From Kiritimatiellia bacterium (GTDB lineage: Bacteria; Verrucomicrobiota; Kiritimatiellia; RFP12; UBA3636), in assembly GCA_017481725.1 (NCBI GenBank), contig JAFUOX010000095.1:1-32320 (forward strand): a stretch of DNA of 32,320 bases. Direction: 5' to 3'. The translations under genes were made by a program, and so were the position numbers. Shown piece by piece: positions 1 through 7,850 of the stretch. Under the pieces are notes generated by a model that did no database searches, was not told the DNA's origin, and worked only from the letters and a program-made list of their open reading frames with translations. Each line of letters begins with the position of its first letter. Within the stretch, counting starts at the first letter, position 1.

Positions 1-1
1 A

Positions 2-349
2 TTATCTAGAGAGTTTTGGTTTTTAAAAGAAAGCGTTAATGGGAATGAGAAAACGTTTGCTGCACTCCTACAAATATTAGAAAAAGCATTATATAATCCA
101 AAATTATCCAGTAGAGCATTTGAATTGGTTTGTTATGCTGATGAAATAGATGCAGCAGCTCATTCCAAACGTATTGCTCTTGATTCTTCTTTTCCACCAA
201 GTGCTAGGTATAAAGCACTGATTTATTTATTTAAAAACGAAGCTTCTTCATTTGAAGAGGTTGCTCTAGTATTAGAAAAAGAGCAAAAGCTTCATCCATA
301 TATCAAGCATACTATTAAAACCTTAAAATCAATGGGGAAGAGCCTATAA
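2..349 (+). CDS. C-terminal part of an unidentified protein (cut by window start)
   Basis: The reading frame is open from base 2 to the TAA at 347-349, so the start lies outside the window. About 115 residues are visible, all soluble-looking and rich in Leu, Glu, Lys and Ala, with helix-like spacing that could suit an alpha-helical repeat protein. I recognise no family. A TTG at 125 could serve as an internal start, but the open frame upstream argues for a longer protein. The stop is followed directly by the ATG of the next lipoprotein gene (TAA then ATG, no gap), so the two are probably co-transcribed and translationally coupled. Confidence 0.6.
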   Translation, partial: LSREFWFLKESVNGNEKTFAALLQILEKALYNPKLSSRAFELVCYADEIDAAAHSKRIALDSSFPPSARYKALIYLFKNEASSFEEVALVLEKEQKLHPYIKHTIKTLKSMGKSL

Positions 350-1048
350 ATGCAAGTACATATAAGAATTTTATTTTTGTTCTGTTTAACACTAAGTCTG
401 TGTGGGTGTGCCTCATTTAGTAATTCAGAAATTAAACAGACGCCTGTTACATATGCTTGTATATTAACAGAGTTAAAAAATAGTGTTGCTTCTGATGCAA
501 AGGCTCAGCATGATATTGTTTTAATATATATTTTTAGGAAACCTTTTTCTAGAAATGTTTTTTGTCTCGTTGAATATGCGAATGATTATACACGACATTT
601 GTACGAATTAACTTTTACGAAGCATTTGGAGTGTTGTTTTATTAATAGAGATTTTGAAGAATTACTTAAATATAATAATGATAATAATTATTACCATAGG
701 TTAGGCTTAAATGAAAACAAGTTTTATGTATATCATATATGCAAAACATGCGATAAAAAAAGTAAAAATTCAGAGATAGGAACAAATTTCCATGATTTTA
801 TAAAGGCAATAAATAAAGCAAATGAATTTCTATTGTATAGATATGGATTAACGATAGAGTGTTATCCAATGATTAAGTGTATTTTTTATAAAAACGATAT
901 GCGAATTGATGTTGTTTGTATAACGAATGTGCAAGAGTGGCAAGAGGACAGTCTTTGTTATTTTTATGATTCAATAAATGGTGATACAACAGTTTATTCT
1001 GGCTCTGTAGAACAAGGACTTGTTTTTAATTGGTTTATTGAGGAATAA
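350..1048 (+). CDS. small lipoprotein, unknown function
   Basis: This is a 232-residue protein with a type II signal peptide: a positively charged and hydrophobic N-terminus, then a lipobox Leu17-Cys18-Gly19-Cys20, predicting lipidation at Cys20 and anchoring in a membrane facing the periplasm. The mature part is rich in Asn, Tyr, Cys and Ile, and I recognise no family. A GGGG-type ribosome site sits at 334-337 within the preceding gene. The stop is one base before the next gene's start. A helix with an ILTELK core just after the lipobox resembles the same place in the next two lipoproteins, so they may be distant paralogues. The region is more AT-rich than the housekeeping genes downstream, which may indicate transfer. 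Confidence 0.75.
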   Translation: MQVHIRILFLFCLTLSLCGCASFSNSEIKQTPVTYACILTELKNSVASDAKAQHDIVLIYIFRKPFSRNVFCLVEYANDYTRHLYELTFTKHLECCFINRDFEELLKYNNDNNYYHRLGLNENKFYVYHICKTCDKKSKNSEIGTNFHDFIKAINKANEFLLYRYGLTIECYPMIKCIFYKNDMRIDVVCITNVQEWQEDSLCYFYDSINGDTTVYSGSVEQGLVFNWFIEE

Positions 1049-1049
1049 A

Positions 1050-1685
1050 ATGAAATTGTGTTTGTTTGTTTTACTTGTGGTGTTGAGTTGTTGTTTCTCA
1101 GGCTGCAGAACAGAAATTTTTGATTATAAAATTCAGCCATATTCCAATGCTGTGAATATTGTATTGGAAGAATTAAAAAGGACTCATTCTAATGAAACCT
1201 TATCATATATTCTTTTGAAACGAGAAGGTTCTGTAAATAAAATATTATTTGATGTTTGTTTTGAAAATAAAAACAAAGAAATTTCAATAATTTCGTATGT
1301 TTATAATCTGAAAACTAAAAAAATTTATAAACACAATCCATTTTCTGCAAATATTTTGAGTTTTCATGGCACAGGTAAACCCAGAGACATAAAAATACAT
1401 AAAATGTTTTCTATAGAAAGCGATGGCGATTATAAAATTCTAGATTCTATATCTGCTTACGAAAATTATCCTGATATTCCTATAGATAAGAAGATTATGG
1501 AGAAAGAAATAATAAAGAAAAATAACAGTTTTTATAAAATTAAAGGTTATAGTGTTGAAAATATATTTAGCAAATTCAAAAAGGAATTAAAACAACAATA
1601 TAATCACATTCCAGAATATTATTCTGTTATTTTGATAGAATTTAATTATGAGTTAGATATGGCTTGTGTATATTTTTATTATTAA
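1050..1685 (+). CDS. small lipoprotein, unknown function
   Basis: This 211-residue protein begins at ATG 1050. A TTG at 1020 in the same frame would give a longer form overlapping the previous gene. I prefer 1050 because GAGGA lies at 1039-1043 and the signal peptide begins there (MKLCLFVLLVVLS). The lipobox is Phe-Ser-Gly-Cys near residue 19. The mature part is Lys-, Asn- and Ile-rich with no domain I can name. It begins with a helix containing IVLEELK, similar in place to the ILTELK of the preceding lipoprotein. It starts one base after the previous stop and 15 bases before the next ATG, so it is part of the same operon. Confidence 0.75.
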   Translation: MKLCLFVLLVVLSCCFSGCRTEIFDYKIQPYSNAVNIVLEELKRTHSNETLSYILLKREGSVNKILFDVCFENKNKEISIISYVYNLKTKKIYKHNPFSANILSFHGTGKPRDIKIHKMFSIESDGDYKILDSISAYENYPDIPIDKKIMEKEIIKKNNSFYKIKGYSVENIFSKFKKELKQQYNHIPEYYSVILIEFNYELDMACVYFYY

Positions 1686-1700
1686 ATTAAAGAGGGTTTT

Positions 1701-2492
1701 ATGTTCTTTAGTTTAGTTATAGTTTTTATTTTGCTTTTATCTTTTGGTTGCCAATCGACAAAAAAAATTGAAAACCAATTTTCATATAAACCAAAAGATA
1801 TATTACTTTTGTTAGCGAATCATTGTAAAAAAGAGCATAATAAGAAATTTTATGATTTTATTCATATAGAACGCAATATTGAAAAAAACAAAGTTATGAT
1901 ATTGTGCTTTACTTATAATGATAAAAGTCATTGCTTTGATTATGATGCTTTTGAGTACAATCAGTTCAACTTAAATTATTCATTTAAGCAAATCGATGAT
2001 TATACTGATTATAAAAATTTGATTTCAACATATAAAAATTATATGAATGAAAAGTATTTGTTGTATTTCGAAAAAACTGTATCATATAAAGGAAATTCTA
2101 TTGATGAATGGGAAGCTGCAATTTTGAAAACAAATGAAATATTGTCTAATATTTTCGAAGTTGAAAGTTATTCTGATTTTCCCGTTGATATATGTTATAT
2201 ACCTATACTTAAGGTGTTTGAAGTTAGATATATGTCATATTGTGGAGTGATTTGTTCTTTTGAAAACAAGAAATTGAGTGAAGAAAGTGCAAAACTTGCA
2301 CCTTTTGAAGAAAAGGAATTTGTTTTTGATTTTGAGCCAAAAATCGATACGGAGCATTGCTTTTTAGTTTTAGAAAAAGATATGTCTATATGTCCTGTTT
2401 CTGATTTCTGCCCTGATTTAAATAATTTTAAGGTGGTAATAGATGGATATAAAGAAGTTGGCATAGTATGTGGCAGACAAATTTGGTTTTAA
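1701..2492 (+). CDS. small lipoprotein, unknown function
   Basis: This 263-residue protein has a ribosome site (AAAGAGGG, 1689-1696), a hydrophobic N-terminus, and a lipobox Ser-Phe-Gly-Cys at about residues 14-17 followed by a Gln-Ser-Thr-Lys linker. No family is recognised. It shares two loose features with the lipoproteins before it: a Leu-rich helix just after the lipid anchor, and a beta-rich segment of alternating hydrophobic residues with a Lys-Asn-Lys turn. A middle segment (EAAILKTNEILS) resembles KAINKANEFLL in the 350-1048 product. These similarities are weak and seen by eye only. The gene is very AT-rich. Confidence 0.72.
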   Translation: MFFSLVIVFILLLSFGCQSTKKIENQFSYKPKDILLLLANHCKKEHNKKFYDFIHIERNIEKNKVMILCFTYNDKSHCFDYDAFEYNQFNLNYSFKQIDDYTDYKNLISTYKNYMNEKYLLYFEKTVSYKGNSIDEWEAAILKTNEILSNIFEVESYSDFPVDICYIPILKVFEVRYMSYCGVICSFENKKLSEESAKLAPFEEKEFVFDFEPKIDTEHCFLVLEKDMSICPVSDFCPDLNNFKVVIDGYKEVGIVCGRQIWF

Positions 2493-2535
2493 AGAAAAAT
2501 CTGAATATTATTAACTTTTTGTAAGTAGGTGAAGT

Positions 2536-3270
2536 ATGGTTAAACATAAGATTGTTTTCTCCCTAATATTCATTTTTTCGTTCATAATGTGTATTTTTGT
2601 TTTACATAAAATGGAGTTAGGGCTTAATAATACGCCCACCATAAATTTAGTTGGGGGAGGTTTAATTAAAGTTAATGGTATTACGTATACTATGAATGAT
2701 GAAGAAGATAAACATCTTCCATGTACAACCTTAATTAAAAAAATAGTATTAGTAAAAAAAATATTTGGTGGAATTGGGATGGTTAGATTTAATTGTCTGG
2801 ATAATGCATCTGCTTTAGATTTGAAAAATATATATAATTTTTTTGTTTTAGATACTTGTATTTGTGGACCGGTAGTTGAATTTGTTCAATTTGATAATAT
2901 GTTTATTTTAATAGATTCGTCTCCTGGACAAGGGAAAAGTATGCGCTCTGTGGAATTCGGGGACTATATTCCGTTTTTTATGAATAATGATGGTTTATTT
3001 TACTTGGAGAAGAAGAATTGTATTAAGAAATTTGAACATTGTCTTTTAAAACCTGATTTTTTCAAAAACAAATTTGTTGAAATAGATTGTTTATCTAATG
3101 TAAATTGTAAAAAAATTATAAGTTTTTTACATAGTATGGAGAGTTTTGGTGTGAATGATGTAAATATAGTAGTTGTAGACGAACGATTTACACTAAAAGA
3201 TTTTGAAAGCATACATTCTAATTTTAAGAACAATTTTGAGATAGATTCCCTAGAACTAATTATGTATTAG
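2536..3270 (+). CDS. membrane-anchored protein with two ExbD-like units
   Basis: This 244-residue protein has one N-terminal membrane helix (about residues 6-24) and no lipobox, with an AGGTG ribosome site just upstream of ATG 2536. The exported part seems to contain the same unit twice. Unit 1 (about 41-120) has a Gly-rich turn and strand (GGGLIKVNG), then MVRFNCLDNASALDLKNIYNFF and a strand. Unit 2 (about 152-215) has NDGLFYLEKK, then VEIDCLSNVNCKKIISFL and GVNDVNIVVVDE. The order of a DG-turn strand, helix, hydrophobic strand, helix and Gly-Val strand is what ExbD/TolR periplasmic domains show. The ExbD link is inference. No ExbB partner is visible. Confidence 0.6.
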   Translation: MVKHKIVFSLIFIFSFIMCIFVLHKMELGLNNTPTINLVGGGLIKVNGITYTMNDEEDKHLPCTTLIKKIVLVKKIFGGIGMVRFNCLDNASALDLKNIYNFFVLDTCICGPVVEFVQFDNMFILIDSSPGQGKSMRSVEFGDYIPFFMNNDGLFYLEKKNCIKKFEHCLLKPDFFKNKFVEIDCLSNVNCKKIISFLHSMESFGVNDVNIVVVDERFTLKDFESIHSNFKNNFEIDSLELIMY

Positions 3271-3407
3271 TGTTTTGTTATTCTTATGTATCTTGTCTTT
3301 TCTTAAACTTGTTATTCTCAAAGCAAATGCTCTATTGTACGACTAAACGCATATATAGTTTTGCAAATTACATTCGTGTATTTATATGTGGCAAGAATAA
3401 ATATGGT

Positions 3408-3437
3408 TTTACTTTTTTTATAATGGTTTGCTATAAT
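3408..3437 (+). promoter_or_regulatory. possible promoter for the TSP3-tip array
   Basis: TATAAT at 3432-3437 is preceded by TGC, giving an extended -10 (TGnTATAAT). A weak -35 (TTTACT, 3408-3413) lies 18 bases upstream. It sits in the spacer after the lipoprotein cluster and about 95 bases before the start of the large TSP3 gene, so it would give the array its own transcript. The -35 matches the consensus at only four of six bases. Confidence 0.4.
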
Positions 3438-3531
3438 CATTGTCATGAAAGCAACGGCAGCCATTTTATCAAATAGCGCACAGATAACAGCACTATATTG
3501 TGTCTATTGCTACCATATTAGGAGATAGCAC

Positions 3532-5868
3532 ATGGAATTATTGTTGTTTGTTGCTAAATATAGTGTAATAATAGCAGGGCTTCTTGTTGCTGCAAGCACT
3601 GCATCAACGGAACTATGCCAATTATTGGCAAAATTCCGTAAGCAGAGCAAATTTGTTCAGCTTTGTGTATTCGCATTTATTATGACAGCTGTAGTATATG
3701 GTGGTTCAAAGCCTTCAACCAATAGCGTTACCACAAGCACTGAGCCATTGAATAGATTTAATTCAAATGTCAGTTCAACGCACTCTACCACCACAAGCAC
3801 ACACACATTGCCACAATGGTATATAGAGCATGGCTACCCAACCACCGATACCGACGCCGATGGCATTCCTGACGCATGGGAGCGTTGGACACACACAAAG
3901 CCATTATCTAATGATGCTCTTGCAGATTATGATGGCGATGGAGTGGACAATATTACCGAATTTATGTATATGTGCGACCCAATCCGTAAAGACACCGATG
4001 GTGATGGCCTTGATGACAACATAGAAATTGATGGTATGCTCGCAGGTATTGAGAGCTTAAACCCAGTTGTGCGAGCCACATTTGATATTTCTGAGCCAGA
4101 CCTAGATGGAGATGGTATTACCGACCTTTGGGATGATAGTGGCTATTATTTGTTTAGAGATGCAAACAATGATGGCTTTGATGATGTATATGCAAATAAT
4201 ATGCCTGCAGCAAGTCAGTATAATTTTGATGTAGCAGTAACAATTACTACTACTCGAACAGCATTATTAAGTAGTGAATTTGGAAATATGCTTATTGCTC
4301 CTTGCACAAATAAGGTCATAAAGCTACGGCTATCTGATAGTGAAGAGGAGGGTAGCGTTTCATTTTCAGCTGTGTCAGATGGTGCAAGTGTCTCTGGATT
4401 GTGGAAAGCACGCATGGACATTGCATTTTTACCTAGAATGGGACAAGCTACTGAAAAGAATAGAATTAAACTCTATGATGGATTTTATGTTGATTTTGAG
4501 AATATGACTACTGATTATGTTGGATACATATCCCCTATTAACAGTAGAAGCATAAATAGCAATTCTAATGGGAAAGTACTTGTTTGTTATGTTCCTAAAT
4601 TTTTAAATTTATACAGTAATAGCGAAAGTATTTGTTTGTTACATGGTCCAAATCATGATGTTACACTTGACGTATGTGAAGAATTGTTGCCTGTATCTGT
4701 ATCCATAGGAGATATAACTTACGAAATGACTGAGCCAACAATTGATTTAACAAATATTTTCTCTACTACAACGCTTATGTGTGAAGCATTAACGATTCGT
4801 GTATTTAAAGATGATGAGCAATATCAAGAAGTTGGGATTGAACAAAATTTCTATTTGAATTTAAAGCAATTATGTTATCCTTCTACAACAAACATAACAG
4901 GAGTGGCAGAATATCGCTCTTTAAATTATCTGGATTCCGCTAGTCATGAACCACGAATAGAGACCGAGATTGTTACATTTGGCTCAAATTGCCCAGTTGC
5001 TACAAATGTCAATGCAGTTATTGGCTTTTCTCATAATAAAGTTAATACACGAAATCTACCAATTATTTACACTAGTGATTCTAGAGACTCAAATACAGAT
5101 CATTGTGTTGGAGTAAGGTATTCAGATGATTTAAGTATAAACTTATTAAATTATACAGAAGATTTAACTGTGTTTATGCAAGATGTTTATTTTAAAGTTA
5201 ATGGTATGGAAACAGTTAATGGTATAATCTCTAATATAAGTTGTCCAAATGGGGTTGACCCAACAATTTTCTATATTGAATTGTGTTGTAAAGATACTCA
5301 CAATACATTAGATATGTTGTGGATTACAGTTTATTCGGTTGTAGATTTTGAAGAATATAATAACTGGGTTATTGCGGAATTAAATAGAGGTACAAATTGG
5401 TTGACTTTGTTGCCTCCTGTATATGAAACGATGAATGACATTGGAGAATCAAATATAAATTGGAATAAAGTTACTACAATTACCCCTAAATCGTATATGC
5501 ATCATAATGCGGTGTATGAATCTAGATCGTATCCTGTGGAAGAAGGTCACGGTCACCAAGCTACATATGATTCCAATGGTAATTTAATTCGCAGTGGTAT
5601 TGCTGCTGGTTCTGCTGATTATTCCTCTCCAAACGGAGTAATTTCTACATTAACACATAAAAATCTTGATGTGTTTCCGTTTATTAGAGCAGCACAAATT
5701 GATGGCAATCCAATTAGACCAACAAACGAGACCGATTTGCTTGTTAAACTTGTCCCTACAAGATTTACCAGACCTTGTGTTTTTCAAGGAACAAATCTAA
5801 ACACATACTTCAACTATAGACCATCATTACCAACAGGAACAATCCCACAATCAGGAGAAAAACAATGA
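3532..5868 (+). CDS. exported TSP3-repeat protein with exchangeable C-terminal tip
   Basis: A 778-residue protein with GGAG at 3521-3524, seven bases before the ATG. It has two hydrophobic stretches (about 5-25 and 42-58), a Ser/Thr-rich linker (60-95), then five Asp-rich calcium-binding repeats of bacterial TSP3 type: 106-117, 132-144, 154-165, 190-201 and 210-221. The central ~430 residues look beta-rich and unassigned. The last ~122 residues (from His657, base 5500) form a distinct tip. It starts HHNA-x-YE, then has GHGHQATYD, GIAAGSADY, H-x-N-x-DV-x-PF, IDGNP and RPC-x-FQG-xx-LN-x-Y. The same tip signature recurs as an orphan at 6583-6918 and as a remnant at 7691-7846. The stop overlaps the next ATG (ATGA), so partner 1 is translationally coupled. 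TSP3 repeats are known as rigid calcium-binding linkers on surface proteins. A toxic or adhesive role for the tip is inference. Confidence 0.85.
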   Translation: MELLLFVAKYSVIIAGLLVAASTASTELCQLLAKFRKQSKFVQLCVFAFIMTAVVYGGSKPSTNSVTTSTEPLNRFNSNVSSTHSTTTSTHTLPQWYIEHGYPTTDTDADGIPDAWERWTHTKPLSNDALADYDGDGVDNITEFMYMCDPIRKDTDGDGLDDNIEIDGMLAGIESLNPVVRATFDISEPDLDGDGITDLWDDSGYYLFRDANNDGFDDVYANNMPAASQYNFDVAVTITTTRTALLSSEFGNMLIAPCTNKVIKLRLSDSEEEGSVSFSAVSDGASVSGLWKARMDIAFLPRMGQATEKNRIKLYDGFYVDFENMTTDYVGYISPINSRSINSNSNGKVLVCYVPKFLNLYSNSESICLLHGPNHDVTLDVCEELLPVSVSIGDITYEMTEPTIDLTNIFSTTTLMCEALTIRVFKDDEQYQEVGIEQNFYLNLKQLCYPSTTNITGVAEYRSLNYLDSASHEPRIETEIVTFGSNCPVATNVNAVIGFSHNKVNTRNLPIIYTSDSRDSNTDHCVGVRYSDDLSINLLNYTEDLTVFMQDVYFKVNGMETVNGIISNISCPNGVDPTIFYIELCCKDTHNTLDMLWITVYSVVDFEEYNNWVIAELNRGTNWLTLLPPVYETMNDIGESNINWNKVTTITPKSYMHHNAVYESRSYPVEEGHGHQATYDSNGNLIRSGIAAGSADYSSPNGVISTLTHKNLDVFPFIRAAQIDGNPIRPTNETDLLVKLVPTRFTRPCVFQGTNLNTYFNYRPSLPTGTIPQSGEKQ

Positions 5869-6590
5869 AACCATTATTAACATATTTTATAGTATTTGTG
5901 TCTGCAATGTTATTAGCCCAAAATATCAACATGGCAGATTGTACATATTCGGTTGTGTTTGAAGATACAACGTTGAATGCAAATATGAAAACAAATATTG
6001 TTGAAGACCTAACTAGATACCTTGCTTATGTAGAAAAATTTGAACAATCTTTTTATTTGGCGAATACAACTGAAGAAGGTACTAAAGTTTATTATAGCCC
6101 CAACCCATTAACAGAAGTAATGCAAGGGAAAATTCTCTATCATGTAAATAGCAATACTACAAATTTATTTGTAAGTACAGCACTGTCTGAATTTTACAAA
6201 TCACAATACACTATGTTAAATAATTGTGGAATTTCTAATTCCTATGAACGAGCATGTGAGTTTGTTAATTCAATTAATACTGGAAGCATTACTAATAAAC
6301 CAATATCTGAACAAATTCAATTTTTGCAACAAAATCCTCATAAAAGCAATACAAATAATACACAAGAAAGATTAAAAAAGGAATTAGATGGTTTATCAGA
6401 AATCCATTTTTACCCAGTTTCTATAGCAGGATTCTTAAAGGCTAAAATTTGGGGGGAGGATGAATATCACTACTTATTTGTATTACGTATCAAACTATTA
6501 ACACCAAGAGAGTATCAAACTATTTCTGAGTTGCCTATTGTCTATCATGATAATCGATGGTCGCTTCTTGAAATAGAGTTTACACCATAA
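5865..6590 (+). CDS. exported partner protein 1 (immunity-like, inferred)
   Basis: A 241-residue protein starting at ATG 5865, four bases inside the end of the TSP3 gene. It has a cleavable signal peptide (about residues 1-19, ending AMLLA) and no lipobox, so it acts outside the cytoplasm. It is a paralogue of the proteins at 6923-7660 and 7851-8609. Shared marks are an early VVFEDTTLN motif, a helix with K-xx-I-V-x-D, a mid-protein Y-x-x-A-C-x-FVN-x-NS segment, and a C-terminal YHDNRW-x-L strand. It is the most divergent of the three. Its place directly after the tip, with coupled translation, is what an immunity protein shows in polymorphic toxin loci, but that role is not proven. Its last bases overlap the start of orphan tip B. 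Confidence 0.82.
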   Translation: MKPLLTYFIVFVSAMLLAQNINMADCTYSVVFEDTTLNANMKTNIVEDLTRYLAYVEKFEQSFYLANTTEEGTKVYYSPNPLTEVMQGKILYHVNSNTTNLFVSTALSEFYKSQYTMLNNCGISNSYERACEFVNSINTGSITNKPISEQIQFLQQNPHKSNTNNTQERLKKELDGLSEIHFYPVSIAGFLKAKIWGEDEYHYLFVLRIKLLTPREYQTISELPIVYHDNRWSLLEIEFTP

Positions 6591-6603
6591 TGCATCCTAC
6601 GAA

Positions 6604-6918
6604 ATGCGTACAGAAACAACTTTGATACAAGGTAATCAAGCTTGTTATAGTGTCAATGGAGTTATAATAACTAATACTATTGCTGCAGGTTCAGCAGATA
6701 GATATGCTCCGTATAATAGTATCGGAATCATTAGACCATCATTTAATCATAGAAATGAAGATGTTTATCCATTTCTGAAGGCAATACTGTTAGATGGGAA
6801 TCCATTTGTTATTGATAGTGTAGATTTACCGCAACAATTGAAACACCCATGTCTTTATCAAGGAAGCTTCTTGAACAAATATTTAGAATGTAGACCAACA
6901 ATTCAACCAGAGGAATAA
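6604..6918 (+). CDS. orphan C-terminal tip B (no export or TSP3 part)
   Basis: The open frame from ATG 6604 encodes 104 residues, homologous to the last ~115 residues of the TSP3 protein. Shared marks are TIAAGSAD, H-R-N-x-DV-YPF, LLDGNP, HPC-x-YQG-xx-LN-x-Y and RP. Homology continues in frame upstream of the ATG to base 6583, through HHNA-x-YE, and the first eight bases lie inside the end of the partner 1 gene. The frame has a stop at 6574-6576, there is no signal peptide, and no ribosome site precedes 6604. It is therefore best read as a displaced 3' end of a TSP3-type gene, perhaps a silent donor cassette or weakly translated by re-initiation. The GHGHQ of tip A is replaced by a GNQ, so the tips have diverged. 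Confidence 0.65.
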   Translation: MRTETTLIQGNQACYSVNGVIITNTIAAGSADRYAPYNSIGIIRPSFNHRNEDVYPFLKAILLDGNPFVIDSVDLPQQLKHPCLYQGSFLNKYLECRPTIQPEE

Positions 6919-6922
6919 TAAT

Positions 6923-7660
6923 ATGAAAAAATATTTTAATACAGTTTTACTTAGTCTTGTGTTTAGTGCAAAAGCATTCAATATAGGAACTGATTCTTTT
7001 GAAATTATGTTTGAGGATAGAAATATTCCAATAGAAACACAATCCAAAATTGTTGCAGATTTCTCAACTTACTTTGAAAAAATCGGAAACAAATTTGATG
7101 TTTTAAATACAGGTCCTACAAGTGGTCAACTACGAGGAGATAAAGGCTATCTTCCAACACTTTCATTATCCTTTAAAATCCCAAATACGTTTTATGTTTT
7201 AAATGGTACAAATTTCATCGTAATAAGTAAAACCTTAAGTGATGAACTAATTTTAGGATTGAATGTTCATAATTCATATACTAATGCTTACGCTTCATGT
7301 ACAAATTTTGTCAATTTTTTAAATTCAGATTCAATAAATGCAATTAGTTCTAACGAAGTAAAAAATATCACTTATCAAAAGGGAATAACAGACGAAGCCT
7401 ATAGACAATATAGAGATGAATTTATTAACAGCATTAAAGGTTATGTTTTTTTTAATCCTGCCTTGTCCTCTTTTTATATCATGGATGAAGGTTTTTATGG
7501 TATAATAGAAAAAAGCATTTGGACATTTTTGCCTACATGTGAAAACGATAATTTTCAGGGGGTCTTTGGTGCTGTGTTTTTTGACAATCATTGGCACTTA
7601 ATTGCTCCTATGAATCCAATTTTGTTAGAAATAAAACATAGCACAGAACCAAACCAATAA
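6923..7660 (+). CDS. exported partner protein 2 (immunity-like, inferred)
   Basis: A 245-residue protein with signal peptide of about 18 residues (ending SAKA) then FNIGTDSFEIMFED. It is clearly homologous along its whole length to the 7851-8609 product. Shared marks are FNIGT, FED-x-N, a K-xx-I-xx-DFS helix, LNGTNF-x-x-ISK, NSYTNAY-xx-CTNFVNF-x-NS, YQKGITD, SSFYIM-x-GF, WTF-x-P and FFDN-x-WHLI near the end. Its ribosome site and start lie within AGGAATAATAATATGAAAA at 6911-6929, a stretch repeated before partner 3. It follows orphan tip B by four bases, so B and this gene look like one tip-partner module. The immunity role is inference. Confidence 0.82.
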   Translation: MKKYFNTVLLSLVFSAKAFNIGTDSFEIMFEDRNIPIETQSKIVADFSTYFEKIGNKFDVLNTGPTSGQLRGDKGYLPTLSLSFKIPNTFYVLNGTNFIVISKTLSDELILGLNVHNSYTNAYASCTNFVNFLNSDSINAISSNEVKNITYQKGITDEAYRQYRDEFINSIKGYVFFNPALSSFYIMDEGFYGIIEKSIWTFLPTCENDNFQGVFGAVFFDNHWHLIAPMNPILLEIKHSTEPNQ

Positions 7661-7690
7661 AAACATTACTCATGCAAGAAGCAAATTTAA

Positions 7691-7846
7691 ATTCTGACTA
7701 TAAATACGACTATTTCTTTAGATGGTAATTCTTGTATTCCTAATAGTAATTTTGCTCCAACAAATTTAGATAGACCTTGCTTATACCAAGGAAATTATTT
7801 AAACAAATATATAGAATGTAGGCCTATAATTCAACTACAGGAATAA
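7691..7846 (+). pseudogene. remnant of a third C-terminal tip (tip C)
   Basis: No start codon or full reading frame remains. From about 7691 the frame reads ILTINTTIS, similar to IITNTIAA of tip B, then jumps to LDGN (from 7718) and runs to the TAA at 7844-7846. On the way it carries RPC-LYQG-xx-LNKY-IECRP, which matches tip B closely. The middle, with the AGSAD and H-x-N-x-DV-x-PF signatures, is missing: about 35 residues are deleted. A TAA at 7688-7690 closes the frame upstream. It ends five bases before partner 3, with the same junction sequence as tip B with partner 2. It is a decayed cassette whose partner gene has been kept intact. Confidence 0.65.
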
Positions 7847-7850
7847 TAAT

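Noticed and set aside
3270..3476. Open frame of 68 residues after the ExbD-like gene
   Set aside because: Composition looks random, no ribosome site of its own, and it contains the likely promoter of the next gene.
3847..4194. Dockerin domain reading of the Asp-rich repeats
   Set aside because: Five irregularly spaced D-x-D-x-D-G repeats with no paired dockerin helices fit TSP3-type calcium repeats better.
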